Shown here: piece by piece, positions 51,615-58,608 of the stretch
Layout: the number at the start of each line of letters is the position of its first letter
How positions within the stretch are numbered: position 1 is the first letter of the stretch
DNA from: an uncultured Candidatus Binatia bacterium
GTDB lineage: Bacteria; Desulfobacterota; Binatia; UBA9968; JAJDTQ01
Direction: 5' to 3'
Length of the DNA: 64,000 bases
NCBI GenBank assembly: GCA_958295985.1
Contig: OY282432.1
Coordinates: 186,001-250,000 of the forward strand
The notes under the pieces: generated by a model
The model's input: only the letters and a program-made list of their open reading frames with translations
What the model was told of the DNA's origin: nothing
Database searches by the model: none
Position numbers and translations under genes: made by a program

Positions 51615-51728
51615 CGAAACCGTCATTCCGGCGAAAGCCGGAAGCCGGGGGCGGTGGAGGGGGCAGCGGCCGTGTTTCTTCCACCCTGCTCCGCCTGGAC
51701 TCGGGCTTTCGCCGGAACGACGGTTTCG
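51615..51728. repeat. 114-bp inverted repeat with 28-bp arms (REP/BIME-like)
   Basis: The left arm at 51615-51642 (CGAAACCGTCATTCCGGCGA...) is the reverse complement of the right arm at 51701-51728 with two mismatches. Between them lie about 58 bp without a gene. The arms resemble the half-element at 32330-32356. It sits directly beside copy E, upstream of the alcohol dehydrogenase. It is a different repeat family from the MITE-like copies. Confidence 0.7.
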
Positions 51729-51805
51729 CCCATCCGTGCGCTGTCCGACGGAAGACGCGGGTGGGGGCTCACCGGGACCGTATTTCCAACTTGCAGGAAC
51801 GAGCC

Positions 51806-52834
51806 ATGCGTGTAGCCATGTACTACAGCAACGATGACGTTCGGTTGGAGGATCTGCCCGTGCCCACGGCGGGTCCGGGGGAGTTGCTGCTCCGGGTCCA
51901 GGCCAGCGGCATCTGCGGCACCGACGTGCTGGAATGGTACCGGCGCAGGCAGGCGCCGGCGGTGCTCGGGCACGAGGTCGCCGGCGAGGTGGCCGCGGTG
52001 GGCTCCGGCGTGACGGGTTTCGCGCCCGGCGACCGCATCGTCACCACCCACCACGTGCCCTGCAACGACTGTCACCACTGCCGTTCCGGGCATGCCTCGG
52101 TGTGTCAACTCATGCGACGGACGCATTTCGATCCCGGGGGCTTCGCCGAGTACCTGCGGCTGCCCAAGGTCAACGTGGACTCCGGCACCTTCCTGCTTCC
52201 CGACTCCCTTTCCTTCGTGCAAGGCTCCTTCGTCGAGCCGCTGGGTTGCGTCGTCCGGGCGCAGAACCACGCCCGCGCGCCCGTGCAGGAAAACGTGCTG
52301 GTCATCGGCGCCGGCATCACCGGCCTGCTGCACGTCCAACTGGCCCGGAGCCGCGGCGTCAAGACCCTGGCGGCGACCGACATCAACGAGGAACGGCTGC
52401 GTCTGGCCCGGTCCCTGGGCGCGCACCACGCGTTCCACGCCACGGACGACGTGCCGGCGCGCCTGCGGGAAGCCTGCGGCGGACGGCTGGCGGACCTCGT
52501 GATCGTGTGCACCGGCGCGGCTCCGGCGATTCGGCAGGCGTTCCAAAGCGTCGAGCGCGGCGGACGGCTGCTCTTCTTCGCCTCCCCTCCCGAGGGGCAC
52601 GAAGTGCCCGTGCCGCTATACGAGATGTGGCGCGACGAGGTCGGCCTCGTGACCTCGTATGGCGCGAGCCCGCAGGACCTGCGGGAGGCAGTGGATCTTT
52701 TGGCGAGCGGCAAGATCGGCGTGGATGCGCTCGTCACCCACCGCCTCACACTTGCCGAGACGGGAAAGGGCTTTCAACTCGTCGCCAACGCCCGTGATTC
52801 GCTCAAGGTCATCATCGAGCCGCAGAGAGCCTGA
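51806..52834 (+). CDS. Zinc-dependent medium-chain alcohol dehydrogenase (threonine/sorbitol dehydrogenase type)
   Basis: 342 residues. The catalytic zinc Cys is in VQASGICGTDVLEWYRRRQA, GHEVAGEVAAVGSGVTGFAP carries the conserved His-Glu, and PCNDCHHCRSGHASVCQLM the four structural-zinc Cys. The NAD(P) site is VLVIGAGITGLLHVQLARS. Substrate not recognisable; polyol, threonine or secondary alcohol oxidation are options. The ATG at 51806 follows GGAACGAGCC; a frame upstream through the repeat region is not coding. It probably has its own promoter after the repeat. Confidence 0.88.
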   Translation: MRVAMYYSNDDVRLEDLPVPTAGPGELLLRVQASGICGTDVLEWYRRRQAPAVLGHEVAGEVAAVGSGVTGFAPGDRIVTTHHVPCNDCHHCRSGHASVCQLMRRTHFDPGGFAEYLRLPKVNVDSGTFLLPDSLSFVQGSFVEPLGCVVRAQNHARAPVQENVLVIGAGITGLLHVQLARSRGVKTLAATDINEERLRLARSLGAHHAFHATDDVPARLREACGGRLADLVIVCTGAAPAIRQAFQSVERGGRLLFFASPPEGHEVPVPLYEMWRDEVGLVTSYGASPQDLREAVDLLASGKIGVDALVTHRLTLAETGKGFQLVANARDSLKVIIEPQRA

Positions 52835-52956
52835 CGGAACGGGCTTCGAAAGCCGGTTGAAGCCGGGTCATAGGGCCAGGGCCGTTTGTGCTTCATGGTC
52901 GGTCCTGCCCTGATCGGGCAAAGACCGGGGGTCGATCTACTCGAAACTCCGGCAGC

Positions 52957-53163
52957 TCACTCGGTTTCGGCGACTTCGGACCGCGCTTCCCGGACCTTCC
53001 CCGCGGCCACCTCCCGCAGGGCCACGACGATCTCCCGGTTGTCGGAGTCCACCAGCGGCTTGGCGCCCTTGAGGAGTTGCTGGGTCCGCTGGGAAGCGAG
53101 CATCACCAGCTTGAAGCGGTTGGAAACCTCGTTGAGACAATCTTCGACGGTAATTCGTGCCAC
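52957..53163 (-). CDS. rpoZ: RNA polymerase omega subunit
   Basis: 68 residues. [20 protein letters not shown], then [20 protein letters not shown] and [16 protein letters not shown] are the omega signatures. The GTG at 53163 is chosen since GGGAG lies 8 bases upstream; a GTG at 53178 overlaps that site. The usual neighbours gmk and spoT are not present. Omega stabilises beta-prime during polymerase assembly. Confidence 0.93.
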   Translation of the reverse strand: MARITVEDCLNEVSNRFKLVMLASQRTQQLLKGAKPLVDSDNREIVVALREVAAGKVREARSEVAETE

Positions 53164-53242
53164 GGCCTGTTCTCCCACAAAGTGAATGCCGGCGGGGCTT
53201 GCCGGCGGCGACAGTTCCTGCGCGCCCGAATCCGGCAGGTCG

Positions 53243-54283
53243 TTACGCGATACTCTGCTGCTCCAGAAGGGCGTGCTGACCCGACGTCTCGATCTCGAAG
53301 CCCAGGTCGTCGATCATTTGATGGGCGTCGGAGGCGGCCTGACCCGACGTCGTCAGGTAACCGTTGACGAAAATGGAGTTGGCCGGGTACAGGCTCAGCG
53401 GCTGCAACGAGCGCAGGTTGACCTCCCGGCCGCCGGCCACGCGGATCTCCTTGCTTGGGTTGACGAACCGGAACAGGCACAGCACCTTGAGACAGTACTG
53501 CGGCGTCAGGTTCGAACGCTCTTCCATGGGGGTTCCCGGGATGGCGTGCAGGAAATTGACCGGGATGGAGTCCACGTCCAGCTCCCGCAGCGACACCGCC
53601 AAGTCCACCACGTCCTCGTCCTGTTCGCCAAGGCCGATGATGCCGCCGCAACAGGTGGACAGCCCCGCGGCCTTGACGTTCTCCAGCGTCGCCACGCGGT
53701 CGTCATAGGTGTGGGTGGAGACGACCTCCGGGTGATGGCGGCTGCTGGTATTGAGGTTGTGGTTGATCCGCTCGACGCCGGCATCCTTGAGGATCCGCGC
53801 CTTGGACTCCGTGAGCAGCCCCATGCACGCGCAGATGTTGATGGGAACCCGGCGCTTGATCTCGGCCACGGCCTCGGCCATCTTCTCCGTTTCCCCGAGC
53901 GTGGGGCCGCGGCCGCTGTTGACCAGGCAGAAGCGCATGGCGCCCGCCTCCCTGGCCTTGACCGCGGCGTCGACCAGCACCTCCTTGGCGAGGAACGGGT
54001 ACTTGTCGACCTCGGCCTCGGAAACCGACGATTGGGAACAATAGCCGCAATCCTCGGGGCAGAGCCCGCTTTTGGCGTTCATCAGCACGTGGATCTGCAC
54101 CTTCTTACCGAAGTAGTGATAGCGGACGCGGAACGCAGCCTCCAGAAGTTCCGGCAGCCTTTCGTCGGCGCCGTCGATGACCGACTTCATTTCCGCAGGC
54201 GACAGGAGTTGCCCGGCGAGCGATTTCTCCGCGAGCGCAGCGTACCTCGGTTCCACGTTGTTCATGGTGCTTTCGTGTAACAT
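53243..54283 (-). CDS. bioB: Biotin synthase
   Basis: 346 residues. The radical-SAM site [11 protein letters not shown] is CxxxCxxC; other signatures are [12 protein letters not shown] [91 protein letters not shown] and [20 protein letters not shown] (the cluster-binding end). It inserts sulfur into dethiobiotin. Biotin feeds the carboxylase encoded at 58.6-62.2 kb. No other bio gene is adjacent. Confidence 0.96.
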   Translation of the reverse strand: MLHESTMNNVEPRYAALAEKSLAGQLLSPAEMKSVIDGADERLPELLEAAFRVRYHYFGKKVQIHVLMNAKSGLCPEDCGYCSQSSVSEAEVDKYPFLAKEVLVDAAVKAREAGAMRFCLVNSGRGPTLGETEKMAEAVAEIKRRVPINICACMGLLTESKARILKDAGVERINHNLNTSSRHHPEVVSTHTYDDRVATLENVKAAGLSTCCGGIIGLGEQDEDVVDLAVSLRELDVDSIPVNFLHAIPGTPMEERSNLTPQYCLKVLCLFRFVNPSKEIRVAGGREVNLRSLQPLSLYPANSIFVNGYLTTSGQAASDAHQMIDDLGFEIETSGQHALLEQQSIA

Positions 54284-54327
54284 GGGGGGTCCGATCTTGC
54301 AACCAAACCGCCGGTTGTCCCCGGTTA

Positions 54328-54825
54328 TCAGGGGCCCCTTCCGACGAACAGCGTGAAGACGGCGCCTCGCTGATTCGACACCGTTTGCGGCTTCAGCAGC
54401 CGCGGCTCGGGCGACAGGGCGCTTTGCGCGACCTCCCAGTTGGTCTGCGGCAGCGGGTCCAGCGCGCGGATCTCGTCCAGCGAGAGGTACACGGCCCGGT
54501 CCACTTCCCGCAGGTCCGGCGTGGGTTCCGGGGTGAGGCCCCGGAGCAGCAGCACGACGTACAGGCTGTTGCCGGAATCGGCGTCGAAGCGGCTGCGGAC
54601 CCCGAGCACTCCCTGAACCTCCGCCTCCACTCCCGCTTCCTCGGCCACCTCCCGGACCACCGCCTCCTCGATGGTTTCGTCCGGCTCGATGAAGCCTCCG
54701 GGCACCTGCCAGTTGCCGCGCCCGCGGCGCGACGCACGCCGGACAAACAGCAGGCGTCCGTCCCGGACTACCGCCCCGCCCACGCCGATGTTGTAGCCCG
54801 TGTTGTAGCGTTCCGGTATCGCCAT
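54328..54825 (-). CDS. Nudix hydrolase
   Basis: 165 residues. The Nudix box GFIEPDETIEEAVVREVAEE (then AGV) has the full GX5EX7REUXEEXGU pattern. Upstream, GVGGAVVRDGRLLFVRRASR and GRGNWQVPGG are the usual strand and loop. An N-terminal zinc ribbon, common in NudC-like neighbours, is absent. The substrate, a nucleoside diphosphate derivative, cannot be told. It lies 44 bp upstream of bioB on the same strand. Confidence 0.88.
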   Translation of the reverse strand: MAIPERYNTGYNIGVGGAVVRDGRLLFVRRASRRGRGNWQVPGGFIEPDETIEEAVVREVAEEAGVEAEVQGVLGVRSRFDADSGNSLYVVLLLRGLTPEPTPDLREVDRAVYLSLDEIRALDPLPQTNWEVAQSALSPEPRLLKPQTVSNQRGAVFTLFVGRGP

Positions 54826-54967
54826 CTTGTCCTTTCCCCCGTCCTTTCGGCCCCTTCAGTTCCGAGACACCAAGGTGTTATACCTTGAGCCAGGCGCCTG
54901 TGCCATACACATGCGCGTCGGGACGCACGAGGATCTTCGTCGTCGCCAGGGCCGGCGGCGAGGCGTA

Positions 54968-54990
54968 GGGGCGGGTTTCGAACCCGCCCC
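54968..54990. repeat. Short palindromic repeat, copy 3 (GGGGCGGGTTTCGAACCCGC)
   Basis: A perfect palindrome of 20 or more bases lies in the 204-bp gap upstream of the racemase-superfamily gene, 40 bp before its start codon. Same family as 31141, 36041, 55817 and 62307; the centre is TTCGAA here instead of TTGAAA. Confidence 0.7.
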
Positions 54991-55029
54991 TGCCCCGTGT
55001 TCGATGCCGGCCGCCAAAGGAGGACCTGA

Positions 55030-55776
55030 ATGGTTGACGCACTGGGCTGGCGGCGAAAATTCGCGGTCATCGCCCCCTCCACCAATACCTCGGTGCAGCC
55101 CGAGTTCGACGACATGAGGCCACGCGGCGTCACCAACCACTTCGCCCGGATCCGGATACCCGACGATCCGATCCACGACGACGCGGATTTCGAGCAGTTG
55201 ATGGAGAACATCCGCGCGGAGACGGACAACGCCATCGATCGGGTGATGACGTGCCGGCCCGACTACCTCGTCATGGGCATGTCCTCCGAAACCTTCTGGG
55301 ACGGCGCCGAGGGAAGCCGGCGGCTGCTCGATTCGGTGGAGCGGCGGGCGGGAGTCCGGGTCGCCATGGGCTCCTATGCCTGCACCGCGGCGCTGGAGGC
55401 CTACGGCGGCATCAAGCGCATCGGGGTCATCACGCCGTACATGCCCGTGGGAGACTCTCAGGTGGTGCGCTTCTTCACCGACTGCGGCTACGAGGTCGTC
55501 CGCCTCAAGGGGCTCAAGTGCGAGAGTCCGGTGCTGATCGCCCATGTGCAGGCGGACACGCTGGAGGCGGCGATCCGGGAGGTGGACGGCAGCGACGTGG
55601 ACGCGGTGGTGCAGGTGGGCACGAACCTGGCCATGGCGCGGTTGGCGGACGAAGCGGAACGCCGCCTCGGCAAGCCGGTCATCGCCATCAACACGGCCAT
55701 CTACTGGTACGCACTGCGGCAGAACGGGCTGCCGGACAGGTTGGACGGGTTCGGCGCATTGCTGTCGCGATTCTAG
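55030..55776 (+). CDS. Asp/Glu racemase superfamily protein (maleate isomerase / arylmalonate decarboxylase-like)
   Basis: 248 residues. The N-terminus RRKFAVIAPSTNTSVQPEFD is the substrate-carboxylate loop of maleate cis-trans isomerases, followed by DYLVMGMSSETFWDGAEG, IKRIGVITPYMPVGDSQV and VDAVVQVGTNLAMARLADEA. In maleate isomerase a Cys sits where this protein has S-S in MGMSSE, and another where it has G in QVGTNL; neither Cys is seen here (judged by eye without an alignment). It may use a different base or be a decarboxylase. AGGAGG at 55017-55022 supports the ATG at 55030. Confidence 0.75.
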   Translation: MVDALGWRRKFAVIAPSTNTSVQPEFDDMRPRGVTNHFARIRIPDDPIHDDADFEQLMENIRAETDNAIDRVMTCRPDYLVMGMSSETFWDGAEGSRRLLDSVERRAGVRVAMGSYACTAALEAYGGIKRIGVITPYMPVGDSQVVRFFTDCGYEVVRLKGLKCESPVLIAHVQADTLEAAIREVDGSDVDAVVQVGTNLAMARLADEAERRLGKPVIAINTAIYWYALRQNGLPDRLDGFGALLSRF

Positions 55777-55816
55777 CGTAGTGTGGTGTCCGGAGCGGGG
55801 GCCGTGGTCCGGGCGC

Positions 55817-55838
55817 GGGCGGGTTCGAAACCCGCCCC
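55817..55838. repeat. Short palindromic repeat, copy 4 (GGGCGGGTTCGAAACCCGCC)
   Basis: A near-perfect palindrome in the 110-bp gap between the racemase-superfamily gene and pgeF. The arm has TTCGAAA where other copies have TTTGAAA. GTGTGGTGTCC at about 55781-55791 resembles one end of the type-1 inverted-repeat element, a possible solo terminus. Confidence 0.65.
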
Positions 55839-55886
55839 CTACGTTTCCTCATCGGACCTCGGAGAGCCCGGACACGGGAAGGGCTC

Positions 55887-56678
55887 ATGGAACTAACGGT
55901 TTATCAGGTGCCCGATTGGGAGTCCGAGCCCGGACTGAGACACGGCTTTCTGGGCCGGGGCGGCGGCAACAGCCGGGGAGCGTATGCCGGCCTCAATGTC
56001 TCCTTCGGCGTGGGCGACAACCCCCGGGCCGTCAAGGACAATTACTGTGACATGAAACGGGCCATGGGGATGGCCGGCGCCCGAATGGTCACCATGCGGC
56101 AACGGCACGGCGACACCATCATCGACGTCGCCGAGCCGTGCAAGGACGCCGGCGAGGGCGACGCCATGGTCACGGGCGCGCCGGGCGTGTTCCTCGGCGT
56201 GCTGACCGCGGATTGCGTGCCCATCGTGTGCTGGGCCCGCACCTCCCAAAGGAGGTTGGCGGCGGTCATCCACGCGGGTTGGCGCGGCACCCTGGCCGGG
56301 CTGGCCATGAAGACGGTGCGGCACATCGAGAGCCGCCATGGAACGCGCGCGCGGGATCTTCGGTGCGCCCTGGGTCCGGCCATCGGGCCCTGCTGCTACG
56401 AGATCGGCCCCGACGTCTCCGACCCTCTGTTACGGGAGTGGGGCGACAAGGCTGAGCCCTCGCTGCGACGGGAAGAGGGCAAGACCTACCTCGACTTGAG
56501 ACGCTTGAACGCCGCATTGCTGGCGGCGGCGGGAGTACGGGAGGAGCGCATTGCTTCAGCGGGCCCCTGCACCCGGTGCAACCCGACGGAACTCTACTCC
56601 TACCGCCGGGAGTCGCGGAACGGCGTGCGCAACACCGGTCGCCAGGCGAGCTTCATCGGGTGGGCGGGAACGCCGTGA
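55887..56678 (+). CDS. pgeF: Peptidoglycan editing factor / multicopper-oxidase-like YfiH family
   Basis: 263 residues. RHGFLGRGGGNSRGAYAGLN opens the Cu-oxidase_4 fold, with TMRQRHGDTIIDVAEPCKDA (metal His), GVLTADCVPIVCWARTSQ (catalytic Cys), AVIHAGWRGTLAGLAMKTV (His) and LGPAIGPCCYEIGPDV. PgeF removes wrongly placed L-serine from peptidoglycan precursors; other members show purine nucleoside phosphorylase activity. The length and motifs are normal. It converges on the small transcript at 56.69-56.87 kb. Confidence 0.92.
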   Translation: MELTVYQVPDWESEPGLRHGFLGRGGGNSRGAYAGLNVSFGVGDNPRAVKDNYCDMKRAMGMAGARMVTMRQRHGDTIIDVAEPCKDAGEGDAMVTGAPGVFLGVLTADCVPIVCWARTSQRRLAAVIHAGWRGTLAGLAMKTVRHIESRHGTRARDLRCALGPAIGPCCYEIGPDVSDPLLREWGDKAEPSLRREEGKTYLDLRRLNAALLAAAGVREERIASAGPCTRCNPTELYSYRRESRNGVRNTGRQASFIGWAGTP

Positions 56679-56691
56679 ACGGAAATGACAA

Positions 56692-56723
56692 AGCCCCGGC
56701 TGGCACGCTGGCCAGCCAGGGCT
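56692..56723 (-). terminator. Terminator hairpin of the small transcript
   Basis: AGCCCCGGCTGGC (56692-56704) pairs with GCCAGCCAGGGCT (56711-56723), 12 of 13 pairs, loop ACGCTG. On the minus strand the stem is followed by TTTGTCATTT. It stands at the end of the transcript that begins near 56840. It may also stop pgeF transcripts from the other side, though the plus strand has no T-run. Confidence 0.65.
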
Positions 56724-56734
56724 CGGTGTACTGC

Positions 56735-56775
56735 CGGAATTGACCAGACCCTCAATTCCGAACGGCTCGAGAGCC
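56735..56775 (-). ncRNA. Two hairpins of the small transcript
   Basis: CGGAATTGA (56735-56743) pairs exactly with TCAATTCCG (56752-56760) around an 8-base loop. GGCTC-GA-GAGCC at 56764-56775 is a second perfect foldback that touches the stop codon of the 12-codon ORF. These lie between the ORF and the terminator, so the RNA of about 150 nt would be almost fully folded after its coding part. No known ncRNA family was recognised. Confidence 0.5.
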
Positions 56776-56813
56776 TAGGTCTCAGTCACCTCGCAGCTAC
56801 ATAAATCACTCAT
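56775..56813 (-). CDS. Twelve-residue micro-ORF with a strong ribosome binding site
   Basis: ATG at 56813 to TAG at 56775-56777, product MSDLCSCEVTET. AAAGGAGGTGG (56831-56821), a near-perfect anti-16S match, lies 7 bases before the ATG, the best ribosome binding site in the window. With the promoter at 56846-56874 and the terminator at 56692-56723 it makes a complete tiny gene on its own, between the HEAT gene stop and the convergent pgeF stop. Two Cys and three acidic residues in 12 suggest no known leader peptide or precursor. It could be a translated microprotein, a dual-function RNA, or a decoy. I do not recognise it. Confidence 0.5.
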   Translation of the reverse strand: MSDLCSCEVTET

Positions 56814-56845
56814 GTATTGACCACCTCCTTTCTCTGCTGACGTTC

Positions 56846-56874
56846 ATCCTAAGGGAGCGAGGTGACTTTGTCAA
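56846..56874 (-). promoter_or_regulatory. Strong sigma-70-like promoter of the small transcript
   Basis: On the minus strand TTGACA (56874-56869) is a consensus -35 box and TAGGAT (56851-56846) lies exactly 17 bases downstream. Transcription should start near 56840, about 27 nt before the micro-ORF start codon. It lies just after the HEAT gene stop, so the transcript is independent of that gene. Confidence 0.65.
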
Positions 56875-56886
56875 ACTTTTCATCGC

Positions 56887-57495
56887 TTACGACGCCCCTA
56901 CCTCCAGAAGCCGCTTCACGGCGAACCTCGCGGCGTTCCGCACCCGGACGTCGGCATCGTCCGCGGCGGCGCTCCTGAGGGCATCCAGCGCCTCGGTCCC
57001 GACCCCGGGGGCCTTCGCAAGGGTGGTGACCACGGCCACCCGAACCAACGGTTCCGGGTCCCGAATGGCTTTCAGCAACACCGCCTCCAGGCCGTCCGCG
57101 CCGATGTCGCGCAGGCAGTAAACCGTCATTCGTCGTTGGGTGGCGGAACCGTGGCCCAGCAGACCCTCCAGACGCACTCCAACATCCGGATAACGCCTGC
57201 CGAGGTCGGTTAGCAGCAACTGCGTGGCCCACCGAAGGTCCTGGTCGCCACTGCCGAGTCCCCGGACGAGAATTTCGACGCAGGGCGCGGATGGGCGAGT
57301 GATCCGGCCAAGGGCATAGGCGATGGGCCACCGCGGCGCCGCGCGCAGCCGTTCCTCCAGCACCTCGGCGACCGCGGGCTCCTCGGCCGCCAGCGCCACC
57401 AGCCCCTCCACGGCGCGGCGCACCGCCGCCCTGTCGGTTGCTTCCAGCGCATCGAGCAGCGGCCCCATGCGCTGGTCCAGCGTCCCGGGTTGCAT
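56887..57495 (-). CDS. HEAT-repeat protein
   Basis: 202 residues from the ATG at 57495. Successive helical pairs repeat with ~31-residue spacing: RAAVRRAVEGLVALAAEEPA, RWPIAYALGRITRPSAPCVE, DLRWATQLLLTDLGRRYPDV, QRRMTVYCLRDIGADGLEAV, PLVRVAVVTTLAKAPGVGTE, and ADVRVRNAARFAVKRLLEVG. This is the PBS-lyase/HEAT pattern, a protein-binding scaffold. No catalytic domain. It lies 20 bp downstream of the GDPD gene. The frame is open upstream, but the start given leaves the repeats intact. Confidence 0.7.
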   Translation of the reverse strand: MQPGTLDQRMGPLLDALEATDRAAVRRAVEGLVALAAEEPAVAEVLEERLRAAPRWPIAYALGRITRPSAPCVEILVRGLGSGDQDLRWATQLLLTDLGRRYPDVGVRLEGLLGHGSATQRRMTVYCLRDIGADGLEAVLLKAIRDPEPLVRVAVVTTLAKAPGVGTEALDALRSAAADDADVRVRNAARFAVKRLLEVGAS

Positions 57496-57515
57496 GGGCG
57501 GATGGAGGGGCCGCG

Positions 57516-58343
57516 TCAATCCCCTTCGGATTGACGGACCACGGCCCGCAGGCGGGCAGGGTAATCCGTGACGATGCCGTCGACGCCGAGCGCCAGGAGA
57601 TCCTTCATCTCGTCCACTTCGTTGACCGTCCAGACGTGGACCTCGACACCCAGGCCGTGGGCGGCCGCCACGGACGCCGGAGTGATCAACGCGGCGCCCT
57701 GGTAGAGCCGCGGAATCTGCAGCGCCTGCCCGGGGACCTCGGGCGGCAGCGCCTGTCCCGTCCACAGCGCCGTCATGAATGCGCGGATCTCGCCCAGGGA
57801 GAACCCGGTGGCGACGGGCAGGCCGCGGCCGCGTATGACCGTGCGCGCGGCGTCCATCATGACATCGTCCTCGGCCGCCACCAGCACTTGCCGGGTTTTG
57901 CCGAACTCCTCGACGAGATCGAACAGCGTCTCGGTGGCCGGCGCCGACAATTCCTTGATCTCCAGGGTGGCTTTGGCCTGGGGAAAGTCCGCAAAGAACT
58001 CACGCAGGGTGGGGATCCTGATCCCCCGGTCCCGGAACGGATGGGTGGCGCCGCCGTCGGCCGTGAACCTGAAACCGGCGTCGAGCCGCTTCAACTCCTC
58101 CAGGCCCATCTCCCGCACCGAACCGGCGCCGTCGGTGGTCCGCTGGACGGTCTCGTCGTGGATGACGACGATCTCGCCGTCGCGGGTGGCGTGGACGTCC
58201 AGTTCGATGAACGTGGCGCCTTCCTCGAGCCCGCGGCGAAAGGACACCAGGGTATTCTCGGGCATGGTGCCCGCGGCCCCGCGGTGCCCGGCGATCCTGG
58301 GCAGCGGGTCCGAGAAGAACGAACAGGCGGATGATCGTGTCAT
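57516..58343 (-). CDS. Glycerophosphodiester phosphodiesterase
   Basis: 275 residues. IAGHRGAAGTMPENTLVSFR has the catalytic His and metal Glu, ATFIELDVHATRDGEIVVIH the metal Glu/Asp and second His, and VHVWTVNEVDEMKDLLALGV with DGIVTDYPARL closes the TIM barrel. There is no signal peptide, so it is the cytoplasmic type releasing glycerol-3-phosphate. The ATG at 58343 gives a normal length; the frame is open further but unsupported. Divergent from the carboxylase operon. Confidence 0.92.
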   Translation of the reverse strand: MTRSSACSFFSDPLPRIAGHRGAAGTMPENTLVSFRRGLEEGATFIELDVHATRDGEIVVIHDETVQRTTDGAGSVREMGLEELKRLDAGFRFTADGGATHPFRDRGIRIPTLREFFADFPQAKATLEIKELSAPATETLFDLVEEFGKTRQVLVAAEDDVMMDAARTVIRGRGLPVATGFSLGEIRAFMTALWTGQALPPEVPGQALQIPRLYQGAALITPASVAAAHGLGVEVHVWTVNEVDEMKDLLALGVDGIVTDYPARLRAVVRQSEGD

Positions 58344-58412
58344 GGCTCGGGGTGTTGGAGGCGCGCGACATCCGCACCGCTGGCAAAATGAGGACGCACT
58401 CCGGGGCAATCC

Positions 58413-58441
58413 TTGAATTTTTCCTTCCTGGAGCCTATGAT
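58413..58441 (+). promoter_or_regulatory. Sigma-70-like promoter of the acyl-CoA carboxylase operon
   Basis: TTGAAT (58413-58418) and TATGAT (58436-58441) are 17 bases apart; each box matches five of six consensus positions or nearly so. It lies in the 265-bp divergent gap with GDPD, 168 bp upstream of the carboxylase beta start. Downstream CCTGGA/TCCAGG foldbacks surround the -10 region and could be regulatory. Confidence 0.55.
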
Positions 58442-58608
58442 CCAGGTTTATTTGTAGTCCAGGATCCACCGACATTGATAACCGCGGCGACCTTCCCGGG
58501 TCAAGAGACGGCGCCGTGCATCCGGCCGGCAGGCCGTGCCACGACACCGCAAGACCCATCGGACGGGGCGGTCATGGACCACCCGCAGGCGGCAGGCAAG
58601 GGACGTTG

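Noticed and set aside
56775..56813. Micro-ORF as a pqqA-type precursor or an amino-acid attenuator leader
   Set aside because: It lacks the Glu-x3-Tyr of PqqA and no PQQ gene is near; no biosynthetic gene lies downstream in the same direction, so attenuation has no target.
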